Made by a program: the position numbers and the translations under genes | Shown here: positions 11,809 through 24,095 of the stretch, piece after piece | Layout: each line of letters opens with the position of its first letter | Numbering within the stretch: position 1 is the first letter of the stretch | NCBI RefSeq assembly: GCF_000275845.1 | Contig: NW_006766884.1 | Span: forward strand, 1,357,720 to 1,421,719 | Direction: 5' to 3' | DNA: 64,000 bases | DNA from: Dichomitus squalens LYAD-421 SS1 | Lineage: Eukaryota > Basidiomycota > Agaricomycetes > Polyporales > Polyporaceae | Notes under the pieces: generated by a model | The model's input: only the letters and a program-made list of their open reading frames with translations | The model's database searches: none | What the model was told of the DNA's origin: nothing

Positions 11809-14458
11809 TCACTCGCCCTTGCCTCTCCCAGGCCCGTGCTCGACGTCCCCCGGCCAGCCGTCGTGCTCGTGCAACAGGCCGGGGTTCACTTCGCGCTTGT
11901 CCTCGGTCGCGACGGCGCGCGCGTCGAGCCACGAGTACCCCGTCGGCCGACAGAGCATGTACACCAAGTTCTTGCGCCAGCTCCCGTGGGAGAACGGATT
12001 CGGGGGTGCCGGCCCTTCTGGCAGGAGCGTCTTGTGGGCTTGGTTGCGGATCTACACGGGCGCGCGTGCGTAAAGAGGGCGAAGTTTTCAGGAAGGTCAG
12101 CGGGTGTCTTGGAACGGGAGATGAAACGAGCCCCGGCCCGCGCCACGCTCGCGCAGGGATTGATGGAGAAGGAAGTGATAGCGACAGACGTCGGTGTCAG
12201 TGGGTGGCGCGAGCGTGGGTAAATCGGTCGTCGGACACAGCACGTACCTGCTCGATCGTCGTGACGTTCAGCAGCAGCAGCTACACGATCGGACGCGAGT
12301 CAGCGCTCACAGGGCCTTGATGTCACCACATGTACACTTACCCGGAGGTGGTATGAGAGCAGCGCCATGACAGGCCAGATGACCAGTATCGCCAAGCTGA
12401 ACGCTATTGCACTACCGATGCCCTGGGACGTGGCGATCGCATGTCGGAAGCCGAGGTGGAACTTATGCGCGACCAGATACAAGTGCAGAGCAGTCGTAGT
12501 GATCACGAGAACCAAAGTCATCACCTGCAAAAGTGGAGTGCCCGTGAGATTGTTGCTCCAAACGACAAAAGGCGAGGCGAAGAAGACACCGCATCGTGCC
12601 TGGCACGAAAACACCATTACGAGAGCGCCACGGTCAAACTTACTCCCGAAAACAGAAACGTGAAGAAGACGGTATAGTTCCGCCTCCCAACACAGTTGTT
12701 CACCCATTGACAATGATGATCGCATCCGTCCACACAGTTGTCGCACTAGGTATGTTCATGGAACCCAACGAAGGACGATACATCAGCCTCAGATGCGAGC
12801 TTCCACCAGGCAAGTATAGTGCGCACCATCTTACAGTGACTTGAGCGTGGCGGGCGATAAGTCATGCACGTGGGACAATACTTCGTCCGGACACTGTTGA
12901 AACCCACAAGTATGTTACCATGTTGTAAAGCCAGACAGACATAGCACACGACAAACTCACATCCCTGCCCGCACCTTGAGATCGCGCGGGAGTGGCTGGC
13001 GAAGGCTACCGTCCGAGGACGACGATGCCGGATACGGTGGTTCTGGATCCAGATTCCTCGGGAGGATTCCAGGATCTCGGAATGCCTACAAGCGAACATC
13101 CAGCACAGGATGAGTTACCGGCGGATAGACCATGCGTGGAGCACAGCCACAGCAAGGCCGACTGTTCGTCAAAAAGGCACACTCACCGTCGCGAACATGC
13201 TCGAGATGGTCAGCAAGCACATGTACGCACCCACCGCCGCGACCGCAGGACTCTCGTTATTCCACCACCACACGCACGTTGTCCCAAAGTACACGCCCGC
13301 GATGGTGAGGACCAGCGTCAGCGCCCCGATGAACGCCCACGGCGAGTCTCCTCCCGTCAGAATCCGGCCACCGAGAAGGAACCGATTCCTCGAAGGGTGG
13401 AGTTGATACCTCCGCATGGGTTTCCCCGTCTTCTCATCCAAAATCGGCGTCTCGCACAGTGGTGGGTCCATGTGTGGAGGAGAGGGGATAAACGAAGCGT
13501 GGTTGATCGACGTAGTGGATCCCTGCAGAGGAGACAGGCTGTGTTTTCGATGTCCGGGCGAGGTGGGGGAGCCCTCGACGCCAGCTCCGTTCGCGCCCAA
13601 CTCGAATGTTATGGGCGAGACCTGAGTAGACCCTGTCTGGAAGTGATTGAACGCGCTGCTTGGACCAGGGTTGTTGTTAGGCGTCGTCGGTGACCGGTCG
13701 AAGCTGAACGGTCGCTTGAACAACTTCTCGAAGCTGCCACGCATGCGAGCTCCCGCGCTGAGGTTGGAGTCGCTGCGGCCGTACGGATTCGTTTGAGTGA
13801 CGATGGTCGGGCGAGTCGCTCCGTTCGGTTTGGGGGCACCACTGATCGGAAGAAGGGGCTCACGACTGAATTTGTTGGACGAGAGGGACGGTGCTATTGT
13901 CGGAGCTTTTGCATCTTCTATCGAATGGTCGGCGCTGCCCGACCCTTCCGAGGTCCTGTCGCGATGTTGAGAGCCTCCAAGCTGAGATAGACGCACCGCG
14001 TCGACGGTCGAGCCGCCTATGGACGCTAACGAGCCCACCGTGGAGGGACGAGGGAGAGGTGGTGTGACTGACAGAGGGACATGGTTTGGGCGCGAGGGGT
14101 GGAAGAAGGAAGCTGATGGCAATATGCCGCCGACGTGCGTGGTACCGTGCGTGGTCCCTGTGGTCGGACGCGGCTGAATTATTGGCATTGAGGCAGAGGG
14201 TACGAAGGGCAACTCGCTCGCGACATGGCTCATGTTGGTCTGCGCACGAGGCCGCGATGAGACAACGGAGCCTGTGCGGTCGTGGGCCGTCCATCTTGTT
14301 GGCGAAGTAGCTGTAGGTGAGTTGCCCGACGGTGTCGCAGACGCGGATACGCCGGTGTTGATGCCAGGAAGTCGCGGCGCATTGTTGGAAGGAGAGAACG
14401 GAAGCTGAGCAACAGTCCTGTGCGATGTTGGCGACGATAACGAATGTGATGTTGCCAT
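11809..14458 (-). CDS. ERF2: Erf2-type DHHC palmitoyltransferase
   Basis: Seven exons: 14458-13187, 13085-12961, 12893-12827, 12745-12644, 12524-12342, 12280-12248, 12051-11809. They sum to 2025 nt, 674 aa. Residues 1 to about 360 are Ser/Pro-rich and low-complexity, an unusually long N-terminus. Next come two hydrophobic segments, then the zinc-binding DHHC cysteine-rich domain ([17 protein letters not shown], then [20 protein letters not shown]) with catalytic Cys500, then two more hydrophobic segments. A short conserved tail follows, with TTIEQIRNQ. The family transfers palmitate from acyl-CoA to cysteines of Ras-type and other proteins at ER/Golgi membranes, with Erf4 as partner. Intron 4 is placed as 119 nt so the third membrane helix stays continuous; a 42-nt alternative also keeps frame but inserts a foreign loop. 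Confidence 0.92.
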
Positions 14459-14950
14459 AGCTAGGCAGAATCAAGGAGAATATACAGGATTATAAGAACG
14501 AGACGGTAGTACTGGGGTGACCGAGGGTGTCTATTGGCTAGGACTCGACGAGAGGGATGTTGCTGGGCACCTACGTGCAGCGAAGGATAAAAGGTGTGGC
14601 CTGCAGTCCAGCCGTGGATATATTAGAGCAAAAAGGCGTAGAGGACACTGAGGACCGAGCTCTCCCGCAGAGGGAACGAGAGGAAGTACACAACCCTGCA
14701 CAGGCGAAGCCACCGTCGGCTTCCCTCAATCGGGCATCACTCCGGCTCGCTCCGGTTCATCTCCAGTTCGTCTTGGTTCGCTCCCCGCGGCCGTCCCATC
14801 TATCGCCTTCAATGCATTATGTCGTAACGGTAAATGCCCGCTACATGCTTATACCACGACGGACATGCGCAATCGACACACGCAAGCTGGCCGCGAATAT
14901 ACATGCACAGTCCACATTATGAAATACATTCGAAAACATCGACAGTCCAA
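14459..14950. other. Intergenic between SAC2-like and ERF2
   Basis: About 490 bp between two minus-strand genes. Short open frames only; presumably holds the ERF2 promoter and the SAC2-like 3' UTR. Confidence 0.5.
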
Positions 14951-17900
14951 TCAGCTACCTAACCAGAGCAACCGCTTCACACCGTACTCCATCTTCGCGT
15001 ACACGCTCGTCATCCTTTGCGCCTCAGCCAGGCTACATTCGCGACAACCGTAAGCGTACATCCACATGCACAGCAACCATATCACACACCTCACAACGTC
15101 GCCTTCCGAAATGAAGTCTCGATGTTCGTTCCCTATGTCATGGCACGCCTGTCGGATGGCCTCCACGATCATGTCCACCGCTTCCTTGCAATTCTTTGCA
15201 TTGGATAGCTCATCCTGAGATTGAATGAAGCTTCCGTTTTCCCTCCGCGAACGTGCGGGGTCTACGGGCAACGCCTTGAAAGCAGCGAAGATCGTCTCCT
15301 GTCCCGCGACGGGAGCAGCCGCGTCCGATAAAATCCGAGAGAGTGGCAGCGTGCTCTTGCGCGGTGCTGTTAAGGACAGCCTGGGTGAGGTTGCTGTGGT
15401 CGGAGAGGTGGGGGGTGTCGAAAGGTCAAGGCTGTTGCGAATAGAATAACTGGTTACACGAGTGTCCTGGGCTTGTGTATTATGCCAGGACACAACGAAG
15501 CCTGCGTTCTGTAGCGGGTCTCGACTGGCCTCCTCCAACGGCGATAGGATGTAAGCGCCTAGGAGGGTTATGGGTATGAGCAGGTCGGTACGCGTGCATA
15601 ACCTTACTAACCTTTGGTGATTCCTGCAATATCCCCAAGAGGGACACGGGTATACATTTTGACTTTCTCAAGGGTATAGTCATAACTCTGCGGTGCGCAC
15701 TTCAGCGTCCATATCCGGCTCGGTGATGAACGTCGCTCACAATAATATATAGAGCCTTCGCACTCTGTAGTGGCGGATTAACAGAACGCCCGTGGGGTAG
15801 GACTATAGAGACTCACCAGAAGCATTACTTTCTCCTCAAACTTGTCTCCCACCTTCGTGTTTAACTCTTCCGGAGCGAACAATGTCCATCCGGAAAGGAG
15901 CCGCTCCCCTTCTGGCAGCACGCGAGAGACGCATGTTGCGATGGCATCCGCGCGGATCTTCGTGATGCGAATAAGGTCCCGGGGATCCGTCGACTGGAGC
16001 TTCAGAAGGAACTCCGCAAAAACGGAGGTAGTCCGATTTCCCAACATAAAGTCGATGACGGCTTGGCTGAACCAGTCCGCAAAAGTTGACGTGTACATCC
16101 TGCGAGGAGGTCAGCCACCAGGGTACGGCGTGCGGCCTGCGCGATACAATACGAACCGCGATAGTGAGTTGACCCCATCATTGAGGAGTCCAGCGAGGTC
16201 GCGCTTTCCTGTCCTGCATGCAACGTGAGTGGCGCCGCAGTTAAAGTGACAACGAAACGCACGACTACCTTGTGAAATCACCCTGGTGGCAGTTCTCAAA
16301 GTGAGCAGCACAGCAGGTGGGAGAAGAGCACCAATCCTAACCTTGAGCGCCGACGTGCCAGCGCTGTGACTCTGTAAGTTGACGTGAACACGCGTTGATG
16401 CAGATCCACGCACTATGCACGACTGATGGCATCGCCGTTGTTCGCCCAAACTAGAAATTGAATCTGTCAGAAGGGATGAGATTCAATAGCCACAGGAAAC
16501 GCACCATCGTTGAATACGGTGTCCATCTCGGTTCGCCGTTCTTCCTGGTTCAGCAGCGCAACAGCACCAAGCTGCCTGTTTAGCACATGGCGTGCGAAGG
16601 CCGACTGTCGGCAGGGTGGGGCTGATCAGCGGCATGCGCACGGCGTTGGTTTGGACAGGGTCTAACACACCTCAACGACGTTGGTGCGGTCCAGCGAGTC
16701 TATACAGTTCACTCGGAATACACCCTTCTGTTGGGACATGATGTGATTGTTCGATATCCAAAAGTAGCTGGAGCGTCCGTGAGTACGCCTACGTTCATCA
16801 TGTATACGATCATTCACATACCCTTGACTCTCGAAGACGCGCTCCACGGTTTCGATGAGGTTTGAGATTTTCTCGTACCTTCGTGCGGTCTGGTTAGGAG
16901 AGTTGGTATGAGCAAGAGTCATGGGAGCACTCACTTCATGCCTTTCGTCTCCGCATGGAAATCGTAAGCGTAGTACCTATTCCAGTGTCAACGCAATGCA
17001 AAGCATAGCGATGTAGTAGCGCACCTTATATCATCCGTGTCAAGCTCCTTCACATAGTCCCCGTAGGCGTTTGTCACTTGCGCTTCCTTGCCATGCTGTT
17101 CCGCGAGGTTGATGATGGTCTAAGCCATTCCATGAATATGATAACTCTACAGAACTGTCCTTGAGCGACGTACCAAAGGTCCGTAGTCCGTAACCACCTT
17201 ATTCAAATGCTGCTGGATGGCATGCAAGTTCTGATCATGGGTCCGCTCAGGGCTTAGTTGCGGAGCAGGCTTCAAAGCCATGCCCTGTTGATTCCAATAC
17301 AAAGGAACTGGGAGGCCTCATGAGCTAACACACCAGGGCTGCAGCAGACACTTACTCGAGCCTCGGACTTGAACGTGACTGAATACATTCGAGATGCCTT
17401 CACGCTGAGACATCAACCGTTATCAGTAAGGACAATGATCAGGAGACTAGCAGATTAGAACAAGTCGAATGATACCTCAACACGCATCACGGTCTCCGTT
17501 TCAACGAAGTTAGCTACATTGGCGTCGTCGTCGATGCCTCGACGTTGGTATCGAAGTCCAGCCCGGTCCCTCGAACGTCGTGAGATGACGTTATACTCAA
17601 CGACAACGCTGTCGCCTTCTTCGGATGCGACAGGCTCTCGCAGGATACGGAAGGTCGACACCTGGAAGAACCCCTGCATGATGGGTAAGACGAATGGGTG
17701 TAGCTGTCGCGCACAAATGTCATTACTCTGGCCGTTTCAACGGACTGAAACCACGTGAATTCTCACCCCTGCGTCGATCAGAGGCTTCGAAAGCCATTCG
17801 TTCCACCAGAATCGACGGTCGACTCTACGCCACAGGGGCAAAGCAGCAGCTGGTTCCACGAGCACGTCCACCTTGTCGTCGGTAGGACTTTGACGCCTTG

Positions 17901-19257
17901 TCTCCTCCAAGATGTGGAGGGTCTGTTTCAACACGTCCTGGGCTTGCGCTCTTGCTAGCAGTTCATGCTTGTGTTGCAGCGATCGTGTTATGTCTGTCCA
18001 CAAGAGATGGTGAGTTACATCGCGCATGCAGGCCAAAAGATTATCACCGAACGTATACGCGAAGTACATGCCACCTCGCGTATATTCGCGGACACATTCA
18101 CGAACAATCTTGTCTTCGAGCTCTGAGTGCTTCTCCGCGGTTGTCTGAGGGGGCGGAGCAGCTGATGAGACAATCGACTCAATGACCTCCTCGGGGTCCT
18201 TCGTCTCGTCCCGGACGAGGGTCTCAAGCTCGTCAGGGTCCAGCCCAGCACCATCGGGCTGTTCAACCAGGGCGTGATCAATTGTGAAAGCTTGCCTCGA
18301 ATTTCGCTTTGATATTCTGGTCCAGAAGGACAAACGCTCAGCGAGCGTCTTGACGACAGTGTCCGTATTCGTGATCGACTGTATAGACGAAGGAGTTGAT
18401 GCTGTGGAGGAAGAGGGGGAAGGCGGGCTCCTGTCCTCGGGGAGATCAAACCCTTGACCAGGCCGCGGCGATACAACCTTCACCTCATGCTGATCGGCGA
18501 ATTTGACGTGGAGTGATCTCTTTCCCTCAGCGTCCGCATCCTCCGTACCAGCCGCAGCGACATCTTCTCCCGGTTCAGCCGCAGCTTCCTTTCTTGCGAG
18601 CGCTGTCGGCAGCAAAGATGTTCGGCGGTCGTTCTGGTTGCGAGACGCAAGAGCAAGGAGAACGGTACGCGCGCGGTCTTCCACCAGCGGTATTGCAGTA
18701 ACTCCCTTCACACTGTAGACAGTGTGTCGCGGGTCAAGGACTAGAAAAAATGTGAGTTCAACGACAGTTTCAACAAGAGGATGCAGTACTTACAGGGACC
18801 GACCACATTCCTCGAAGAAATAACCAGGAGGTAAGATGCTGCGAGTATATTTCAACAAGACGCGCGTTGAATCTAACAGGGTCTAGTTACCTGAGTATAG
18901 CTCCAAAAATCCAATGATGCCATATACCACTGCGCTCTCTTCCCAAGCAGCCTCTACAGTCCCCCCAATGACTGTCTCGACCTTCCCCCCTTTTCCCCAC
19001 CCGACCTTTACTTCCTCCTCAGCTAAGTCCTGCGACTGCCCCGATTGGCGAGGGCGCAGCAGCAAACCTTCCTCTGTGGCGACCACAGATATATACTCGT
19101 ACGGACATGGATGAGGTACGGGGGGTAGGGTATCCTTGGGCCGCAAGCCTGTGTGATGCACTGGAGGATTTGTCGTCGCTGGGCTGGCTCCTACTGCTGG
19201 GACTACACTGGAGGCGAGAGGATTGGCCCTGAACGTCTTGGAGAAGAGGCGCTTCAT
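14951..19257 (-). CDS. SAC2/INPP5F-like phosphoinositide phosphatase
   Basis: Nineteen exons: 19257-18891, 18838-18794, 18740-17767, 17703-17476, 17404-17356, 17307-17174, 17119-17025, 16976-16935, 16878-16671, 16604-16505, 16450-16414, 16363-16342, 16282-16269, 16213-16157, 16099-15817, 15764-15741, 15687-15612, 15558-15090, 15032-14951. They sum to 3306 nt, 1101 aa, all phases closing. A SacI catalytic domain spans roughly residues 100-790. It contains the P-loop VNCIDSLDRTN, with nucleophile Cys703 and Arg709 (CX5R). The C-terminal third carries an hSac2-like domain (YDYTLEKVKMYTRVPLGDI), which points to the INPP5F/SAC2 branch rather than Sac1 or Fig4. That branch removes the 4-phosphate of PI4P on endosomes. 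Exons 12, 13 and 16 are only 22, 14 and 24 nt. The P-loop has Ser where most members have a second Cys. An upstream ATG at 19323 is possible; 19257 fits the family better. Confidence 0.88.
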
Positions 19258-19534
19258 GATCGCCGACCCAGCAGCGGAGGAGCAGAGGGCATATGTACGA
19301 GCAACAGCAGACGAGGAGAGCAACCTGGAGCAGGAGTGGAACCTGTCTCAACCTACAGAAGCTCAGAATAATGTCAGATCGCCACGAGATCTTGCGACCG
19401 AGGAACAACACCCGGTCCGGCCATTTGGTCCGGAACTGATGATGGCGCTTCTATGGTGCACACGAACATGTTCGGATTCATTCGGGTCCAGAAGGGCTAG
19501 TGCAACAGAACTACAGTACATGCTAACAAACAAT

Positions 19535-20809
19535 TCACGCCTGCCCTTCGCTTTGTGGTGCATCGGAAGAGGTGCGTCCGGCCACACGCAGATCATATCC
19601 ATAACCGGTACCCGGAGCGCCCGGAACGTCTCCTGGGCCCTCGTAGTGCAGCTTCGACACATCGTAGTTGCCTATGGATAGCGAATCAGTCGAATGCGAC
19701 TCTGGTGACAATTCAGAGACATACCGATGAATTGCCAGCCGTCCTGCTTCACGTGGTACAGGTTGACGGTGTTGCCAGAGAACGCATCTCGGTGGCCAGC
19801 AGCGTAAATGCTTCGCCGGCCGAGCTCTTGAGCCTCCGCGTCGGTCAAATCCCACCGATAGCCCTGATCGAGTACACCGTACGCAAACGTACTACCGGAT
19901 CCGACAGAGAAGAGGTCGCCCTTTAGGCGTGATCCGTCGGAGTCGACGTAAAAGATAGCAGGACCCTGCAAGCGACAGTTAGCTCTGATCGCTCCGCTGC
20001 AATCTCGATTCATCTCGGGGATTCGCACCGTCTTGTCCCAACCGCAGATCATTGTACCCTGCACGGAGTTAGTCTATCTGCCCGGCACACTACAAACGAG
20101 AGGCCACGTACCATACTGAGGCCCATTCCCTTGTAGCTGTACACTAGGTTGCTGAGGTACTTGCTCGCGGCCGCAACAGAAATACGCTCGCGGTTGCGGA
20201 GTTCGTGCAGCCGGCACTGGATACCAAGATATGTTTCCCAGTATTGACAGTCGGCTGCAGCAAAATGAATGGAGGTAAGGATGGGAGTGACCTCGAGACA
20301 TACCTGCGCCACCGGCCATCGTTCCAAGCAGGTATGGATTGATCTCGATAACCTTCTTCACGGTGCCGGAAGCTGAGAATGGTGAAAAATCGAACGGCAT
20401 ACAGCATGAGGTCCGACCCACCAACGTAGCTTCCCGCGGTTGCCCTCGAATCGACCGCGACTATGACACCACCCTGGAACCGGAACGCAAGCGTAGTCGT
20501 ACCGTGCTTGATCTTGATGCGGCACGAAGGGTCAGCATGGTCATCTGTGTGCATGCGAAGGAAGGATGTGGGCTTTCATGTGGGGCAGACGAGTCAGATG
20601 CCAGAAGTTGAGCAAGGTACTATGAGAGTGCATACGTCTGGGACGGACGGGAGCTTGAACATAGGCACACCGGACGCTAAGTTACCAAAGCCGCTCGCGG
20701 AGCCCCACATCACGTCGGAGACATCTCCGTCCTCGCCAAACAGTTCCTTGGCCTTCCGGATGTCGGCCTCTGGGGACGTTGAAGAATAACGGGTGAGGAA
20801 GGAGTTCAT
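19535..20809 (-). CDS. PRE2: 20S proteasome subunit beta type-5
   Basis: Seven exons: 20809-20636, 20572-20422, 20372-20304, 20254-20112, 20058-20029, 19965-19725, 19671-19535. They sum to 945 nt, 314 aa. Residues 1-82 form the propeptide, removed at [13 protein letters not shown] so that Thr83 becomes the N-terminal nucleophile. Conserved blocks [43 protein letters not shown] and [11 protein letters not shown] follow in order. This is the chymotrypsin-like catalytic subunit of the 20S core. The first acceptor is a weak one (AAAG before 20572), chosen because it restores the conserved SFLR...[12 protein letters not shown] region. It lies 277 bp upstream of the SAC2-like gene on the same strand. 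Confidence 0.97.
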
Positions 20810-21771
20810 GGTAGTCGGATGCGTACGCGTATGCGGCCCAGGCGCTCAGGGCGACGTACACCTTTCGCCTCCATCACGTGGAGGCAAGACGCGACGCGCG
20901 TCACTTGTAAACGCCTGTGCCGGGGCATCGGGCACTTTTCTTTGCTACGAGTCTTTTGTAATCCGCTGGGGCTTTTAGCGATGCAACAGTATCGAGCAAG
21001 GTACTTAAAGAAATGATCAGTCAAGGCCCGCAAGTAAGACACGCAACATTCGACCATGAAAGCCATAGGCGCCCTCGCATAAAGGTAAGAGGCTGGACTG
21101 AAAGACAACCCGCGTTCTACTCAGGCATTTAGCGCTTGATGGAAGTGAGGATGAAGTCAGTCCTGTAAGGTGATTGGGGCCTGAGGATAGGCTACTTGCA
21201 AGCCTCTGCTGGCGCTCGCAAGGGGTGTTCTAGGCTTGATCCGCCGACGCATGTACGCAGCGAGTCCTCAAACTGTCGAGCCTCGATGTCGGCGGACGTG
21301 CGAGAACAGATATTACTGGCACCTAGATCCATGCGGCACCTGTTCCAGAAGGCGGATATAAAGTCGAATGGTGATATCAGGAACGGCCATCCGGTACCCG
21401 ATACGTTACAGCCGCAGCCAGCGGCACGAATAACTGAAATAGTCCAGAAGACATTCTACAGAGCACAGCAAGTTCTACGAGAGCTACTGGTCTACGCAGT
21501 ATCTATGACAACAAAGCAAGATAGAACCAGCAATGGATAGCACGGGGGAACAATCCCAGAAAGAGAGCAACGAAGGACAGCACCATAGGTTGGCCAGGAA
21601 CAGCCTGACAATACTGCCACAAACGGAGGCAGGGTTATGAGAAGTCCATGTGGGGCGCCGACCTTTGGCTCGACGCTCGCACGGCTAAGAAGACAGTAAT
21701 AGATTCGCGCCATCCCGAATGTCAAGCTGTACGGCATTGACTTGGCGTCTCGTGTGGGGGCTCGGCGAACC
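20810..21771. other. Intergenic between methyltransferase and PRE2
   Basis: About 960 bp. Short open frames on both strands (up to 114 codons) with no recognisable domain. The PRE2 promoter lies at the left end. Confidence 0.5.
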
Positions 21772-23375
21772 TCACGGCGACTTCTTCACCGCCCAAGCAA
21801 ACGCCCACCGGCTCTGCACGCGAACGCGCTGCTCTCGCAACTCTGCAGCTGCCTCACGTTGCATCATCTCTACACTCTCCGGCAAGTAGCCTTCACTGTA
21901 ACAGTGTGACAATCAGTGGCTGGCGGCGTTTGAGCGGGCGTAAAGGAGTGTCGAGACCGCCATACCTCAGGAGGAGCGGCCCCATGCCCGAAATGAATCG
22001 CAAACAGTCCTCGCGGAGCATCTCTGCAAGCACTCGCTCTCGTTGGTCCGCTGCGCAACCAATGAGAATAGAAACGGCGAGTTGAAGAAAAGAGGATTAC
22101 CGTATCGCCAAGGTCCGATCGGGATGAAGATTTTGTGCCACCCTACGTCGGTGAAAGAGTCGATGGTCCTGAGCCAGGTGGGACACATGAGGGGGCAATC
22201 GATGTTGCCACCCCTATTTTTCATGGCGTTGTATGTTGCAAAAAATATACGGGTGATCCACGAGAACCCGGGAGTTCCTTGCTCAGCATAGGCCAACGGT
22301 TGTTGGTACTGGTCGTAGAGCTGAAGATCCCCATCCCCGACTATGACTACACCTCCGGGGCGCAGCGCCTGGGCAAATTCTTCGAGGAGTTGAGGGTAAT
22401 CCCGTATCTAGAGGAAGATGAGTTCAAGCAAGCAATCACACATAGGATGTGCAGATATACAACTAACGCCGGAAGATATAGACCGCGCATGTATAACATC
22501 AAATGACTCCCGATAGTGACTAAAACCGAGATTGGCCTGCAGGCGTGTAGTTAGCGGATGTTGTCTACAATCAATGGCTGTACTCACGTCATCTATCTCG
22601 AACCTAGACAAGCGCGCAGATTAATAAGAAGGTATGCGAATCGAGTACGGACCCAGCGTACCGACAATTCGGCGGGAGATCCCTGCGGAGTGACAATCGG
22701 TGATGTGCTTCAATGCTCAGAGAGAGAGAGATGATGACGCACCCATCAACTCTTGGGGGGGCTAGATCCACTCCTACAACCGTGCAGTGAGGAAACTGTT
22801 GAGCCATCTCGATAGCCCTTCAGATGGAAAGGTCAGAACGTGTCCGCTGGTCATGCATCCCTCGCCTTACCAGCTACCACTTCCAGTGCCCACGTCCAGA
22901 ATCGCAGGCGTCTTCCCTGGACGTGGGGCTAGGGCCCGTCTGACTAGATTCGGTGCTGGATAAAGACCGCCGAGAGCTAGCGTGATTATCTGGTGCTGTA
23001 GATCGAGCCTTCGATGCTCTTCGTTGTCCTGAAAAGGTAGTGTTCGGCTCTCTACCGTGCATGTTCCAGATCACACGTCCGAAGAGACTCTTACAGCAGG
23101 TAAGAAATACGTCTACTTCGGAGTCAGTTGTCGATCGGAGCGGGACAATGCAGATGCGTACGTCATTCTGGTTATTCAAAGTACGACCGTATGCTTGCCT
23201 GAGCTGTGGGATGTAACGTCGTCCATGAGTATCACAACCGCGATACGTTGTAGGCCACAGGACCCACCATGAGCCGCCCGTCGACGGACGAGGAGAACGA
23301 GTACAACGACGGCGCCGGGCTTATGCTCCGTCTGTCGGAGCTCGAATCCGTGTGGTCATCCTGACTCGAAGGCAT
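21772..23375 (-). CDS. Class I SAM-dependent methyltransferase, substrate unknown
   Basis: Eleven exons: 23375-23268, 23203-23162, 23112-23095, 23028-22871, 22817-22743, 22682-22662, 22603-22588, 22536-22468, 22407-22101, 22050-21966, 21895-21772. They sum to 1023 nt, 340 aa. After a Ser-rich start come LNNQND, then LGGLYPAPN. The SAM-binding motif I is ILDVGTGSGSWAIEMA, then FPHCTVVGVDLAPP (motif II) and ALRPGGVVIVGDGDLQLYD. This is the layout of the large basidiomycete family annotated only as methyltransferase-domain proteins, related to the LaeA/UMTA-type fold. Three exons are very small (18, 21 and 16 nt). The substrate cannot be inferred from sequence or neighbours. Confidence 0.88.
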
Positions 23376-24095
23376 ATGGTTGTCAGAAACGAAAGCAATA
23401 GAAGGTCAGCAGATGCGAAGTACCGAGATGCTAGCCAACGGCGACTCTGAGGAGGAGGCGTATATATGTGCCCGTGCTGCATTGGCTGACGCCCGCACGA
23501 TTGGTCGTCCTGCGCTGTCAGACCCTGCTATTGGAGTAATGAATGAGCTGCTTAGATAATGTCATGGATCAACCGAGGACAGGGTCTGCTGGGAGAAGGG
23601 TGCTCACAACTCATGGGAGCCAGATTGAGTTCGGATGCATGCAGTCGGCTCCAGAGATCTTCGAAGACTCTGGCTCAGTTAAGGTAGAGATAAGGCCCGA
23701 GGACGAGAAAAAAGGTACGCCACCCGAGTCCGAGGAATTTCGCGCCTTCGCAAGTCGTGGCCTGTTACGGCGGTTCTGTAGGCACGAGTCAGAGGAAATT
23801 CTGGGGAAGGACGCGGCCGCTGGGCTTCCTTGGCCTATGACAAAATGCGCAGCCCCGTTTCATCTATGATAGAGCATGTCGCTATCAGCAAGGTCTAGTG
23901 GACTATCTGAGATGGTTCTCTGCGCCAACGACCTGCGCCCCGCCAATGTCGTCTCCGCTTTCGACTTTAGCATCCCATGCTGTGATCGTGGCTGATGTAA
24001 TATTCGATCGACCCTTCATCCGCGGCAACTTCCGCCCAACGCGTCCGCGCCTCCGCCACCCATGAGAGCTTAACGCGTCTTGACTTCTAACCATC
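23376..24095. other. Divergent promoter region, methyltransferase / UBC9
   Basis: About 720 bp between two genes transcribed away from each other. A 108-codon plus-strand frame (23543-23869) has no recognisable domain, and I do not call it a gene. Confidence 0.5.

Noticed and set aside
12525..12643. 42-nt alternative for the fourth ERF2 intron
   Set aside because: It keeps frame but inserts about 26 residues in the third membrane helix. The 119-nt version gives a continuous helix as in the family.
22721..22733. Short GA microsatellite
   Set aside because: Only a few units, inside an intron of the methyltransferase gene. Not notable.
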